Below, in pieces: positions 1 through 5,337 of a stretch of 5,402 nt of DNA (positions are counted from its first letter, which is position 1; the number at the start of each line of letters is the position of its first letter). Position numbers and translations under genes: made by a program. This DNA is from Ornithinimicrobium sp. (GTDB taxonomy: Bacteria; Actinomycetota; Actinomycetes; Actinomycetales; Dermatophilaceae): assembly GCA_030145965.1 (NCBI GenBank), contig JASKZT010000181.1, positions 1 to 5,402 of the forward strand, given 5' to 3'. The notes under the pieces were generated by a model. That model saw only the letters and a list, made by a program, of their open reading frames with translations, had not been told where the DNA came from and ran no database searches.

Positions 1-569
1 ACCTGCCAGGCCCAGCCGCGGTCGGGCTCGGCGTAGTAGTGGAACTCGTCCATGACGACCATGCCGACGTCGGCGCCCTCGCCCTCGCGCAGCGCGATGT
101 TGGCCAGGACCTCGGCGGTGCAGACGATGATGGGGGCGTCCGCGTTGACCGACGCGTCGCCCGTGAGCATGCCGACGTTGTCCGCGCCGAACGTGCGGCA
201 CAGGTCGAAGAACTTCTCGCTGACCAGCGCCTTGATCGGCGCGGTGTAGAAGGTCACGCGCGGCTCGCCGGGGGCCCCGCCGGCGCCGGCGCCGTCCTGC
301 CCCGCGAGCGCGATGAACGCCGCGGCCGTGGCGACGAGCGACTTGCCGCTGCCGGTGGGGGTGGACAGCACGAGGTTGGACCCCTCGAGCAGGTGCAGCA
401 GCGACTCGTCCTGGTGCGCGTAGAGGGGCGTCCCGCGGTCCTGCGCCCACCGGGCGAAGGCGTCGTAGAGCGCGTCCGCGTCGCCGGCCCCCCGGCCCGC
501 GGGGATGAGGTCGGTGAGGAGCGCGGGCTCGGTGACGGGCGCGGCGGCGGGTGCGGGATCGGCTGACAT
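1..569 (-). CDS. Ski2-like DExH-box RNA helicase, N-terminal part (cut by window start)
   Basis: The minus strand encodes the first 189 residues of a superfamily 2 helicase; the rest lies before base 1. Visible motifs in order are a Q-like segment YAHQDESL (about 50-57), Walker A TPTGSGKS (70-77), motif Ia-like FYTAPIKALVSEKFF (about 107-121), motif Ib region MLTGDASVN, and the Walker B box MDEFHYY with DEFH at 174-177. The DEFH box and the TAPIKAL segment place it with Ski2/Mtr4-like helicases, and actinobacterial relatives often carry a C-terminal DUF3516 domain. An ATP-dependent RNA-unwinding role in the cytoplasm is the family expectation; the substrate is unknown. The start is uncertain: ATG at 569 gives MSADPAPAAA, while an in-frame ATG at 578 adds three residues. 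GACAAT lies 7 nt before the 569 ATG and could be a -10 box, so I prefer 569. The gene is divergent from the 640 gene. Confidence 0.9.
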   Translation of the reverse strand, partial: MSADPAPAAAPVTEPALLTDLIPAGRGAGDADALYDAFARWAQDRGTPLYAHQDESLLHLLEGSNLVLSTPTGSGKSLVATAAAFIALAGQDGAGAGGAPGEPRVTFYTAPIKALVSEKFFDLCRTFGADNVGMLTGDASVNADAPIIVCTAEVLANIALREGEGADVGMVVMDEFHYYAEPDRGWAWQ

Positions 570-639
570 CTCCCCCATTGTCCGGCATGGCGCCCGGTCC
601 CCGCGCGCGCCCGGGCGGGGCCCGTGACACCGTGGTCGG
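570..639. promoter_or_regulatory. Divergent intergenic region with GC-rich inverted repeat
   Basis: This 70-bp gap separates two divergent genes and should hold both promoters. An inverted repeat occupies 596-622: CCCCGC (599-604) pairs with GCGGGG (615-620), extended by GG/CC across a one-base bulge. On the plus strand CACCGT (628-633) sits 6 nt before the ATG at 640, the spacing used by the clearer leaderless promoters in this window, but its first base departs from the TANNNT consensus. On the minus strand GACAAT (581-576) precedes the helicase start. No convincing -35 boxes or Shine-Dalgarno sites are seen. Confidence 0.35.
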
Positions 640-1044
640 ATGATCTCGCTCGACCTGGCGCGGCGGCTCCTCGACTCGGGGCTCGTGTGGTCGCCGATGC
701 CCGGCGACCGCTTCGTCGTCGACCGTCCCGAGGTCGGCAGCGACGTCTACCACCTCGCCGACATGACCGTCGAGGTCCACGAGTTCGTCGGCGGCAGCGT
801 CATCGGGTTCAACGGGGTCACCGAGTGGGCGCTCGACTCGGTGGCGCTGGAGGAGACCCTGTGGCTGCCGCGCGAGGACCAGCTGCGGGCGGTCCTCGGG
901 CACGACTTCGTCGGGCTGGGGCTCGCCGAGGAGGGGTATGCCGTGGTCGCGCTCCTCGGCGGCACGCCCACGACCTTCACCCACCGCGACGCGGAGGAGG
1001 CCTACGCCCTGGCGACGCTGGCCGTCCTGCGCGAGCGGGCCTGA
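640..1044 (+). CDS. Conserved actinobacterial hypothetical protein, 134 aa
   Basis: A complete 134-residue acidic, soluble protein that starts MISLDLARRLLDSGL and ends in a helical DAEEAYALATLAVLRERA segment. It has no signal peptide, membrane helix or catalytic motif that I can identify. Features I recognise as typical of a widespread actinobacterial family are the sequence GDRFVVDRPEV, the MTVEVHEF strand, the FNGVTEWALDSV block (about 64-75) and LPREDQLRAVLG (about 81-92). From memory, family members are often labelled 'pilus assembly protein CpaE' by automated pipelines. Nothing here supports that: there is no P-loop or receiver domain and the protein is far too short. The 640 ATG has no clear Shine-Dalgarno sequence and may be leaderless. 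The gene stands alone, divergent from the helicase gene and convergent with the cysteine hydrolase gene. Function unknown. Confidence 0.87.
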   Translation: MISLDLARRLLDSGLVWSPMPGDRFVVDRPEVGSDVYHLADMTVEVHEFVGGSVIGFNGVTEWALDSVALEETLWLPREDQLRAVLGHDFVGLGLAEEGYAVVALLGGTPTTFTHRDAEEAYALATLAVLRERA

Positions 1045-1069
1045 GCGAGCGGCCGGTCCGGTCGCTCAG
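1041..1069. terminator. Hairpin shared by two convergent genes, probable bidirectional terminator
   Basis: CTGAGCGA (1041-1048) is perfectly complementary to TCGCTCAG (1062-1069). Inside it, past a G/G mismatch, CGG (1050-1052) can pair with CCG (1058-1060), leaving a short loop. The TGA stop of the plus-strand gene (1042-1044) and the TGA stop of the minus-strand gene (1068-1066) lie in opposite arms at symmetric positions. No T-run follows on either side, which is common for GC-rich actinobacterial terminators, so termination is inferred from position and stem strength. Confidence 0.6.
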
Positions 1070-1596
1070 CCGCGGACGACGATCTGCGGGGCGTAGAGAC
1101 GCATGGCCTCCAGCGCCCGCGCGTGCGCCTCGTCGCTCGACCCGGCGCAGGCCGGGGCCACGACCTCGACGAGGCACCCCGCGTCGGCAGCGGCCAGGGC
1201 GGTCGAGAGGACGCAGCAGTCGGTGGCGACCCCGGCCAGCACGAGGTGAGCGTGCTGCCCGGTGAGCGCCGCGAGGCCGGGGCCCCACTTGCCGAACGTC
1301 GGCTCGGAGACGACGTGCTCGACGCCGAGGGCGGCGACCTCGGGCACGAGGTCGAAGAGCGGGTCGTGCGGCGGGCGGTCGGCGAAGGGGAACTCCTCGA
1401 AGTAGGGCACCCACGACCCCTGCTTCCGCTCCGGGGGCACCCACCGGGTCAGCACCGTGCGCGGGCCGTGCTCGGCGACGAGCCGGCGCACCGGCTCCAG
1501 CGTCTGCGCGAACCGTGGCGCCGCCCACGCCGAGGCCGGGTCGGCGAAGATCGCCTGGGCGTCGACGACGACCAGCCAGGGGTCGGGGCTCGTCAC
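1066..1596 (-). CDS. Cysteine hydrolase, isochorismatase family
   Basis: A complete 176-residue cytoplasmic protein of the isochorismatase-like hydrolase fold. The expected catalytic triad is visible: Asp12 in LVVVDAQ, Lys103 in PTFGKWGPG, and Cys128 in GVATDCCVLST, whose GVAT segment matches the cis-peptide region of the family. The length is normal. The DxHxxxH-type metal site of nicotinamidases is not seen between residues 45 and 75, where the sequence is instead RWVPPERKQGSWVPYF, so nicotinamidase (PncA) is unlikely. Hydrolysis of an amide, carbamoyl or ureido compound is plausible, but the substrate cannot be read from sequence. The GTG start at 1596 is chosen because it overlaps the permease stop by 4 nt (GTGA), which suggests translational coupling; there is no good Shine-Dalgarno sequence. 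It is the second gene of the permease-hydrolase operon. Confidence 0.9.
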   Translation of the reverse strand: MTSPDPWLVVVDAQAIFADPASAWAAPRFAQTLEPVRRLVAEHGPRTVLTRWVPPERKQGSWVPYFEEFPFADRPPHDPLFDLVPEVAALGVEHVVSEPTFGKWGPGLAALTGQHAHLVLAGVATDCCVLSTALAAADAGCLVEVVAPACAGSSDEAHARALEAMRLYAPQIVVRG

Positions 1597-3116
1597 GGGG
1601 CGACCACGCGGTCGGGCTCGTCCTCCCGGGTCGGGGCGATGCCCGCCTCCTGCCGGCGCACCGTGCCGCGGCGCGCGGCATACGTCACGAGGAAGCCGAG
1701 GGCGAGGGCGACGAGCACGCCGACGTTGGCGTAGGCCCACGTCCCGTCGCGGCCGCCGAGGCCGAGCGGGCCGAGGAGGTAGCCCTGCCAGTTGTTCCAC
1801 GCCGCGTCCTCGGCGAAGAGGTTGATGACCAGGCCCCAGCCGAGGACCGAGGCGCCCAGCATCGTGCCCACGGAGGTCCAGTCCCAGGCGCCGTAGCGGC
1901 CGGTGCGGTCGAAGAGCGCGTGCTCGTCGTAGTCGCGGCGACGCAGCGCGATGTCGGCCATGAGGATGCCGGCCCACGCCGCGAGCGGTACGCCGAGGGT
2001 GATGAGGAAGCTCTGGAACGGGCCGAGGAAGCTCTCGGCGAAGAAGACCACCCAGATGGTGCCCGCGGTGAGGATGAGCCCGTCGATGCCGGCGGCGGCC
2101 GGGCGCGGGATGTCGATGCCCAGGGAGAGCAGGGTCAGGCCGGAGGAGTAGATGCCCAGGACCGCGCCGCTGACCAGGGCGAGCACGGCGGCGACGAGGA
2201 AGGGCACGAGGAACCAGGTGGGCAGCAGGGTGGCCAGGGTGCCGATCGGGTCGTCGGCGATGCCCGCCTCGAGGTCCGGGCGGGAGCCGACGAGCAGCAG
2301 GCCGTAGCCGACGAGGAAGACGACCGGCAGCGCGCCGCCGAGGGTGTTCCAGAAGACGATCGAGCCGCCGGAGGCGCTGCGGGCCTGGTAGCGCGACCAG
2401 TCGGCGGCGATGTTGATCCAGCCGAGGCCGAACCCGGTCATGACCATGACGAGCGCGCCGATGACCGCCTGCGCCGAGCCGTCGCCGCGCATCGTCACCA
2501 CGGACAGGTCGACGAGGTGGAAGGTGAGGGCGACGTAGACGATCGTGATCACGCCGGTCACCCAGGTCAGGACCGACTGCAGCCGCATGATCGTGTGGTA
2601 GCCGGCGACCGAGGCCAGCACGATGAGCGCGGTGACGACCACGGTGGCCGAGACCAGCGTCGTGGTGCCGCTGGCCCAGCCCAGCTCCCGGAAGACGGTG
2701 GCCGTCGCCAGCACCGCCAGGATGGCGAGGAAGGTCTCCCACCCGATCGAGACGAGCCAGGAGACCACGCCCGGCACCTTCTGCCCCTCGACGCCGAAGG
2801 CCGCACGCGAGAGCACCATCGTCGGCGCCGAGCCCCGCTTGCCGGCGATCGCGATGACGCCGCAGAAGAGGAAGGACAGGACCACCCCGACGACGGCGAC
2901 GAGGACGCCCTGGGCGAAGGAGATCTGGAAGCCGTAGATGAAGGCCGCGTAGCTCAGCCCGAAGACGGAGACGTTGGCCGCGAACCACGGCCAGAACAGG
3001 TCCGAGGGGCGGGCCGTGCGCTCGGCCTCGTCGATCACCTCGATGCCGTTGGTCTCGACCAGCGCGCGCTCGGCGGTGGTGAGGGTGGTGGCGGCAGATC
3101 GTTCGCTCATGAGCAT
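1593..3116 (-). CDS. NCS1-family nucleobase:cation symporter (cytosine/purine permease type)
   Basis: A complete 507-residue integral membrane protein with about 12 hydrophobic segments between residues 45 and 482, as usual for nucleobase:cation symporter-1 transporters (Transp_cyt_pur family). Diagnostic blocks are DLFWPWFAANVSVFGLSY in TM1 (39-56), RGSAPTMVLSRAAFG (94-108) between TM2 and TM3, SIGWETF in TM3 (123-129), ADWSRY after TM6 (238-243), and WAGILMADIALRRRDYD (381-397). Relatives import cytosine, purines, hydantoins, thiamine or allantoin with Na+ or H+; which one is carried here is not clear. ATG codons at 3116 and 3110 are both possible starts, and neither has a clear Shine-Dalgarno site. 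The downstream cysteine hydrolase overlaps by 4 nt, so the permease probably supplies its substrate. The Tyr479 codon TAT is one of only two TAT codons I noticed in the genes here. Confidence 0.92.
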   Translation of the reverse strand: MLMSERSAATTLTTAERALVETNGIEVIDEAERTARPSDLFWPWFAANVSVFGLSYAAFIYGFQISFAQGVLVAVVGVVLSFLFCGVIAIAGKRGSAPTMVLSRAAFGVEGQKVPGVVSWLVSIGWETFLAILAVLATATVFRELGWASGTTTLVSATVVVTALIVLASVAGYHTIMRLQSVLTWVTGVITIVYVALTFHLVDLSVVTMRGDGSAQAVIGALVMVMTGFGLGWINIAADWSRYQARSASGGSIVFWNTLGGALPVVFLVGYGLLLVGSRPDLEAGIADDPIGTLATLLPTWFLVPFLVAAVLALVSGAVLGIYSSGLTLLSLGIDIPRPAAAGIDGLILTAGTIWVVFFAESFLGPFQSFLITLGVPLAAWAGILMADIALRRRDYDEHALFDRTGRYGAWDWTSVGTMLGASVLGWGLVINLFAEDAAWNNWQGYLLGPLGLGGRDGTWAYANVGVLVALALGFLVTYAARRGTVRRQEAGIAPTREDEPDRVVAP

Positions 3117-3168
3117 AAGCGTGCCACAGCCCAGGAGGTCGACCGACGTTCACCGCGCCGCCCACCGC

Positions 3169-3190
3169 GCGACACCCCGAGGGGGTGCGC
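3169..3190. repeat. Inverted repeat in divergent control region, possible operator
   Basis: CACCCC (3173-3178) and GGGGTG (3182-3187) form a perfect 6-bp inverted repeat around GAG. GCG (3169-3171) and CGC (3188-3190) extend it to 9 bp across a single bulged A at 3172. It lies between the divergent permease and secreted-phosphatase genes, and its right arm covers the place where the -35 element of the 3208 promoter would be. A regulator-binding site is plausible. A terminator is not expected here because both flanking genes start, not end, in this gap. Confidence 0.45.
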
Positions 3191-3207
3191 CCGGCGCCGG
3201 ACCGGCC

Positions 3208-3219
3208 TAGGTTGCCGGT
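3208..3219 (+). promoter_or_regulatory. Leaderless-type promoter, -10 TAGGTT, for the secreted phosphatase-fold gene
   Basis: TAGGTT (3208-3213) matches the actinobacterial TANNNT -10 consensus and is followed by exactly 6 nt before the ATG at 3220. This puts the expected transcription start at the A of the start codon, giving a leaderless mRNA; no Shine-Dalgarno sequence is present. No clear -35 box is seen. The same 12-base layout, with flanking GACCGGC, recurs before the gene at 4489. Confidence 0.65.
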
Positions 3220-4440
3220 ATGACGCTCCGCCGCCGCCGGGTCGCCCCCGCCGCCCTCGCCCTCGCCCTCCTCGGCTCCCTCCTGGCCGCCCCCGCCCAG
3301 GCCGCGCGCCCGGCCGGGCCGCCCGGGAAGCCGGACCTCGACGTGCGCTTCGCGACCTTCAACGCCTCGCTCAACCGCACCGCCGAGGGCGAGCTGGCCG
3401 CCGACCTGGCCGACGGCGCGGACCAGCAGGCGCGCAACGTCGCCGAGACGATCCAGCGGGCCCGGCCCGACGTCGTGCTCGTCAACGAGTTCGACTACGC
3501 CCCGGGCAACGAGGACCTCTTCCGGGAGAACTACCTCGAGGTGTCCCAGAACGGCGCGGACCCCGTCCACTACCCCTACGCCTACATCGCGCCGTCCAAC
3601 ACCGGTGTGCCCAGCGGCCTGGACCTCAACCAGGACGGCACCGTCGGCGGACCGGACGACGCGTGGGGCTTCGGCCTCTTCCCGGGGCAGTACGGCATGG
3701 TCGTCTACAGCCGCTACCCGATCGACGCCGACGCCGTGCGCACCTTCCAGCACTTCCGGTGGGCGGACATGCCGGGCAACGTCATCCCGACCGACTTCTA
3801 CCCCGCCGCTCAGCAGGAGCAGCTGCGCCTGTCGAGCAAGTCCCACTGGGACGTGCCCGTGCGCGTCGGGAAGAAGACCGTGCACGTCCTCGCGGCCCAC
3901 CCCACTCCCCCGACCTTCGACGGGCCGGAGGACCGCAACGGCCGGCGCAACCACGACGAGATCCGCTTCTGGGCCGACTACGTCGGCACCCCGCGCGAGG
4001 GCGCCTACATCTACGACGACGAGGGTGGCCGCGGCGGGCTGGGCCCGGGCGAGCGCTTCGTCATCGTCGGCGACTACAACGCCGACCCTCACGACGGCGA
4101 CTCCCGCAACGGCGCCATCAACCAGCTGCTGGACCACCCGCGGGTCAGCACCGGCGTGACCCCCTCGAGCGAGGGCGGCGTCGAGGCGGCGCTGACCCAG
4201 GGCGGGGTCAACCTCGACCACCGCGGCGACCCTGCCCACGACACCGCCGACTTCGCCGAGTCGCCCGGCAACCTGCGGGTCGACTACGTGCTGCCGAGCC
4301 GGTCGCTGCCGATCACCGACGCCCAGGTGTTCTGGCCGCGCTCGGAGGACCCGCTCTGGCGCCTCACCGGCACCTTCCCCTTCCCCACGAGCGACCACCG
4401 TCTCGTCTGGGTCGACGTGCGGCTGCCGCACCGTCCGTGA
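3220..4440 (+). CDS. Secreted endonuclease/exonuclease/phosphatase-family enzyme
   Basis: A complete 406-residue exported protein. Residues 1-28 are a Sec-type signal peptide: RRRR at 4-7, a hydrophobic Ala/Leu core, and AQA|AR as the likely cleavage site. The mature part is an EEP-fold metal-dependent phosphoesterase with its motifs in order: FATFN (Asn48), VLVNEFD (Glu90), AAHPTPP (His227), VGDYNADP (Asp285, Asn287), LRVDYVLPS (Asp355) and SDHRLVWVDV (Asp392, His393). All expected metal and catalytic residues are present, so it should be active outside the membrane on a phosphodiester or phosphomonoester. Whether the substrate is nucleic acid, inositol phosphate or lipid cannot be told. An insertion at 135-146 (DLNQDG with a closing Asp) looks like an EF-hand calcium loop. 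The first Met is chosen because TAGGTT stands 6 nt before it. No C-terminal anchor is seen. It is transcribed away from the permease operon. Confidence 0.92.
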   Translation: MTLRRRRVAPAALALALLGSLLAAPAQAARPAGPPGKPDLDVRFATFNASLNRTAEGELAADLADGADQQARNVAETIQRARPDVVLVNEFDYAPGNEDLFRENYLEVSQNGADPVHYPYAYIAPSNTGVPSGLDLNQDGTVGGPDDAWGFGLFPGQYGMVVYSRYPIDADAVRTFQHFRWADMPGNVIPTDFYPAAQQEQLRLSSKSHWDVPVRVGKKTVHVLAAHPTPPTFDGPEDRNGRRNHDEIRFWADYVGTPREGAYIYDDEGGRGGLGPGERFVIVGDYNADPHDGDSRNGAINQLLDHPRVSTGVTPSSEGGVEAALTQGGVNLDHRGDPAHDTADFAESPGNLRVDYVLPSRSLPITDAQVFWPRSEDPLWRLTGTFPFPTSDHRLVWVDVRLPHRP

Positions 4441-4461
4441 CCCGGAGGCGGCAGCCCCGGG
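4441..4461 (+). terminator. GC hairpin directly after the stop codon, possible terminator
   Basis: CCCGG (4441-4445) pairs with CCGGG (4457-4461), and GGC (4447-4449) pairs with GCC (4454-4456) across one bulged A, closing a GGCA tetraloop. The 8-bp stem begins at the base after the TGA of the phosphatase-fold gene. No T-run follows. A separate promoter for the next gene begins 16 nt later, which fits transcription ending here, but an mRNA 3'-stabilising role is equally possible. Confidence 0.45.
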
Positions 4462-4476
4462 CGACCCCGACCGGCG

Positions 4477-4488
4477 TAGGTTGGAGCC
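4477..4488 (+). promoter_or_regulatory. Leaderless-type promoter, -10 TAGGTT, for the LiaF-like gene
   Basis: TAGGTT (4477-4482) is followed by 6 nt (GGAGCC) and then ATG at 4489, the same spacing as the promoter at 3208. The GGAG in the spacer is too close to the ATG (2 nt) to act as a normal Shine-Dalgarno site, so a leaderless transcript is the better reading. No clear -35 box is found; its expected place is inside the hairpin at 4441-4461. Confidence 0.65.
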
Positions 4489-5085
4489 ATGAGCGCAACC
4501 CCTGACCAGCGACCGCACCAGCCCGGCCAGCCGTGGGCCGGCGGCCCGGTGGACAGCACCTCTGGCCTGCGCCCGATCCTGCCGGACAGCGGCAGCCGCG
4601 CGCCGGCGGAGGACACGCCCGGCTGGACCCCGGCGGGGCCGCTGGAGCCGACATCGGTGCGGCCGCGACCGACCAGCCACCCCGCCCCGCCCGCGGTGGC
4701 CACCGGCAGCACCGCCCCCTCCGTCACCGGCTTCTTCAGCTCGGTGAAACGCTCCGGCCAGTGGGAGGTGCCCGAGACGCTGACCGTCGTCGGGGGCTTC
4801 GCCGACGCGGTCCTGGACCTGCGCGAGGCCATCGTCCGCTCGCGCACGGTCGACCTCAAGATCTACGGCGGCTTCGCCGAGACGCGCGTCATCGTGCCGC
4901 CCGGCGTCGGCGTCGACCTCTCCGGCGGCGTCGCGATCTTCGCCGACGAGAAGGTGACGACCGGTGAGGTGGACCCCGCCGCATACCGCCTGCGCGTCAG
5001 CCACTACGGCGCCTTCTCCTCGGTCCGCGTCGTCACGCTGGCCGTCGGCGAGGAACCCAAGAAGTGGTGGAAGCGGCTCGGCTGA
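4489..5085 (+). CDS. LiaF-like C-terminal-domain protein (cell wall-active antibiotics response type)
   Basis: A complete 198-residue protein in two parts. Residues 1-75 are rich in Pro, Gly, Ser and Thr and probably disordered. Residues 78-188 resemble the C-terminal domain of LiaF (DUF2154 / cell wall-active antibiotics response): SVTGFFSSVKRSGQWEVPE, the DAVLDLREAIV segment (about 106-116), VDLKIYGGFAETRVIVPPGV (121-140), the turn VDLSGGVAIFADEK, and a final repeat-like strand SSVRVVTLAVGEE. The tail KKWWKRLG is basic and aromatic. LiaF of Firmicutes has N-terminal membrane helices and restrains the LiaRS envelope-stress system; here no transmembrane segment or signal peptide exists and no two-component genes are adjacent, so LiaF function cannot be assumed. 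The start at 4489 fits a leaderless TAGGTT promoter. Possibly monocistronic, between hairpins at 4441 and 5110. Confidence 0.88.
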   Translation: MSATPDQRPHQPGQPWAGGPVDSTSGLRPILPDSGSRAPAEDTPGWTPAGPLEPTSVRPRPTSHPAPPAVATGSTAPSVTGFFSSVKRSGQWEVPETLTVVGGFADAVLDLREAIVRSRTVDLKIYGGFAETRVIVPPGVGVDLSGGVAIFADEKVTTGEVDPAAYRLRVSHYGAFSSVRVVTLAVGEEPKKWWKRLG

Positions 5086-5109
5086 GCCCTTCCGTCCCGC
5101 GGTCCGCGA

Positions 5110-5124
5110 GGGGCTCTGTGCCCC
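5110..5124 (+). terminator. Small hairpin after the LiaF-like gene, weak terminator candidate
   Basis: GGGGC (5110-5114) and GCCCC (5120-5124) form a perfect 5-bp stem with a TCTGT loop, 25 nt after the LiaF-like stop codon and just before the tRNA promoter. No T-run follows, so it is a candidate by position only. Confidence 0.35.
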
Positions 5125-5132
5125 ACGGCGGG

Positions 5133-5138
5133 TAGCCT
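5133..5138 (+). promoter_or_regulatory. -10 box TAGCCT upstream of tRNA-Lys
   Basis: TAGCCT matches the TANNNT -10 pattern and lies 29 nt before the tRNA, giving an expected start near 5145 and a leader of about 23 nt to be removed by RNase P. CCGCC (5151-5155) and GGCGG (5158-5162) in that leader are complementary. No clear -35 box is seen. Confidence 0.5.
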
Positions 5139-5167
5139 GTGGGCGCGGCCCCGCCGAGGCGGTGCCC

Positions 5168-5240
5168 GGGCCTCTAGCTCAATGGTCAGAGCTGCGGACT
5201 TTTAATCCGTAGGTTGTGGGTTCGAGTCCCACGGGGCCCA
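5168..5240 (+). tRNA. tRNA-Lys, anticodon TTT
   Basis: All arms can be drawn. The acceptor stem pairs GGGCCTC (5168-5174) with GGGGCCC (5233-5239), including one T-G wobble; the discriminator is A5240. The D arm is GCTC/GAGC. The anticodon stem is GCGGA/TCCGT, closing with a G-T wobble, around the loop CTTTTAA (5199-5205), so the anticodon is TTT at 5201-5203. The T arm is GTGGG-TTCGAGT-CCCAC (5216-5232). The terminal CCA is not encoded (CCT follows), so it must be added after transcription. Its 3' half is a typical target for phage-type integrases, and an integrase-like tail follows. Confidence 0.97.
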
Positions 5241-5313
5241 CCTCAGAGTTTTCGCTGGTGGAAGCCTGTTTCATTCTGTCGATAGGCCTCTCCAAGGACA
5301 CCTACCGCGGCTC

Positions 5314-5337
5314 GTAGGCCGTCACGTAGGCCGTCAC
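5314..5337 (+). repeat. 12-bp tandem direct repeat
   Basis: GTAGGCCGTCAC occurs twice in direct succession (5314-5325 and 5326-5337). The second copy contains the stop codon of the minus-strand ORF (TGA at 5336-5334). Placed between a tRNA 3' end and an integrase-like gene, it could be an arm-type recombinase or directionality-factor binding site, but a chance duplication cannot be excluded. Confidence 0.7.

Noticed and set aside
39..566. Open frames on the plus strand opposite the helicase
   Set aside because: The minus strand here carries clear Walker A and DEFH motifs; the plus-strand products have no recognisable features.
1066..1596. Nicotinamidase (pncA) as the identity of the cysteine hydrolase
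   Set aside because: The catalytic triad is general to the isochorismatase family, and the nicotinamidase metal-binding Asp/His cluster is not present in the 45-75 region.
3622..3657. Dockerin domain in the secreted enzyme, implying a cellulosome
   Set aside because: Only one calcium-loop-like segment is seen, it is internal, and the paired second loop and helices of a dockerin are missing.
4483..4486. GGAG as Shine-Dalgarno site for the LiaF-like gene
   Set aside because: It ends only 2 nt before the ATG, too close for normal initiation; the TAGGTT at a 6-nt distance explains the start better as leaderless.
1515..4505. A 3-kb open frame on the plus strand across the permease and phosphatase-fold genes
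   Set aside because: Its translation is rich in Arg, Gly, Asp and Glu with no domain motif, and it runs antisense to the permease and out of frame with the phosphatase-fold gene.
1066..5004. A 3.9-kb open frame on the minus strand that could suggest one giant protein
   Set aside because: Only its last 176 codons are a recognisable protein (the cysteine hydrolase). The rest is low-complexity Arg/Gly/Ala/Pro-rich antisense or frame-shifted translation of the permease, phosphatase-fold and LiaF-like genes, as expected in very GC-rich DNA with few stop codons.
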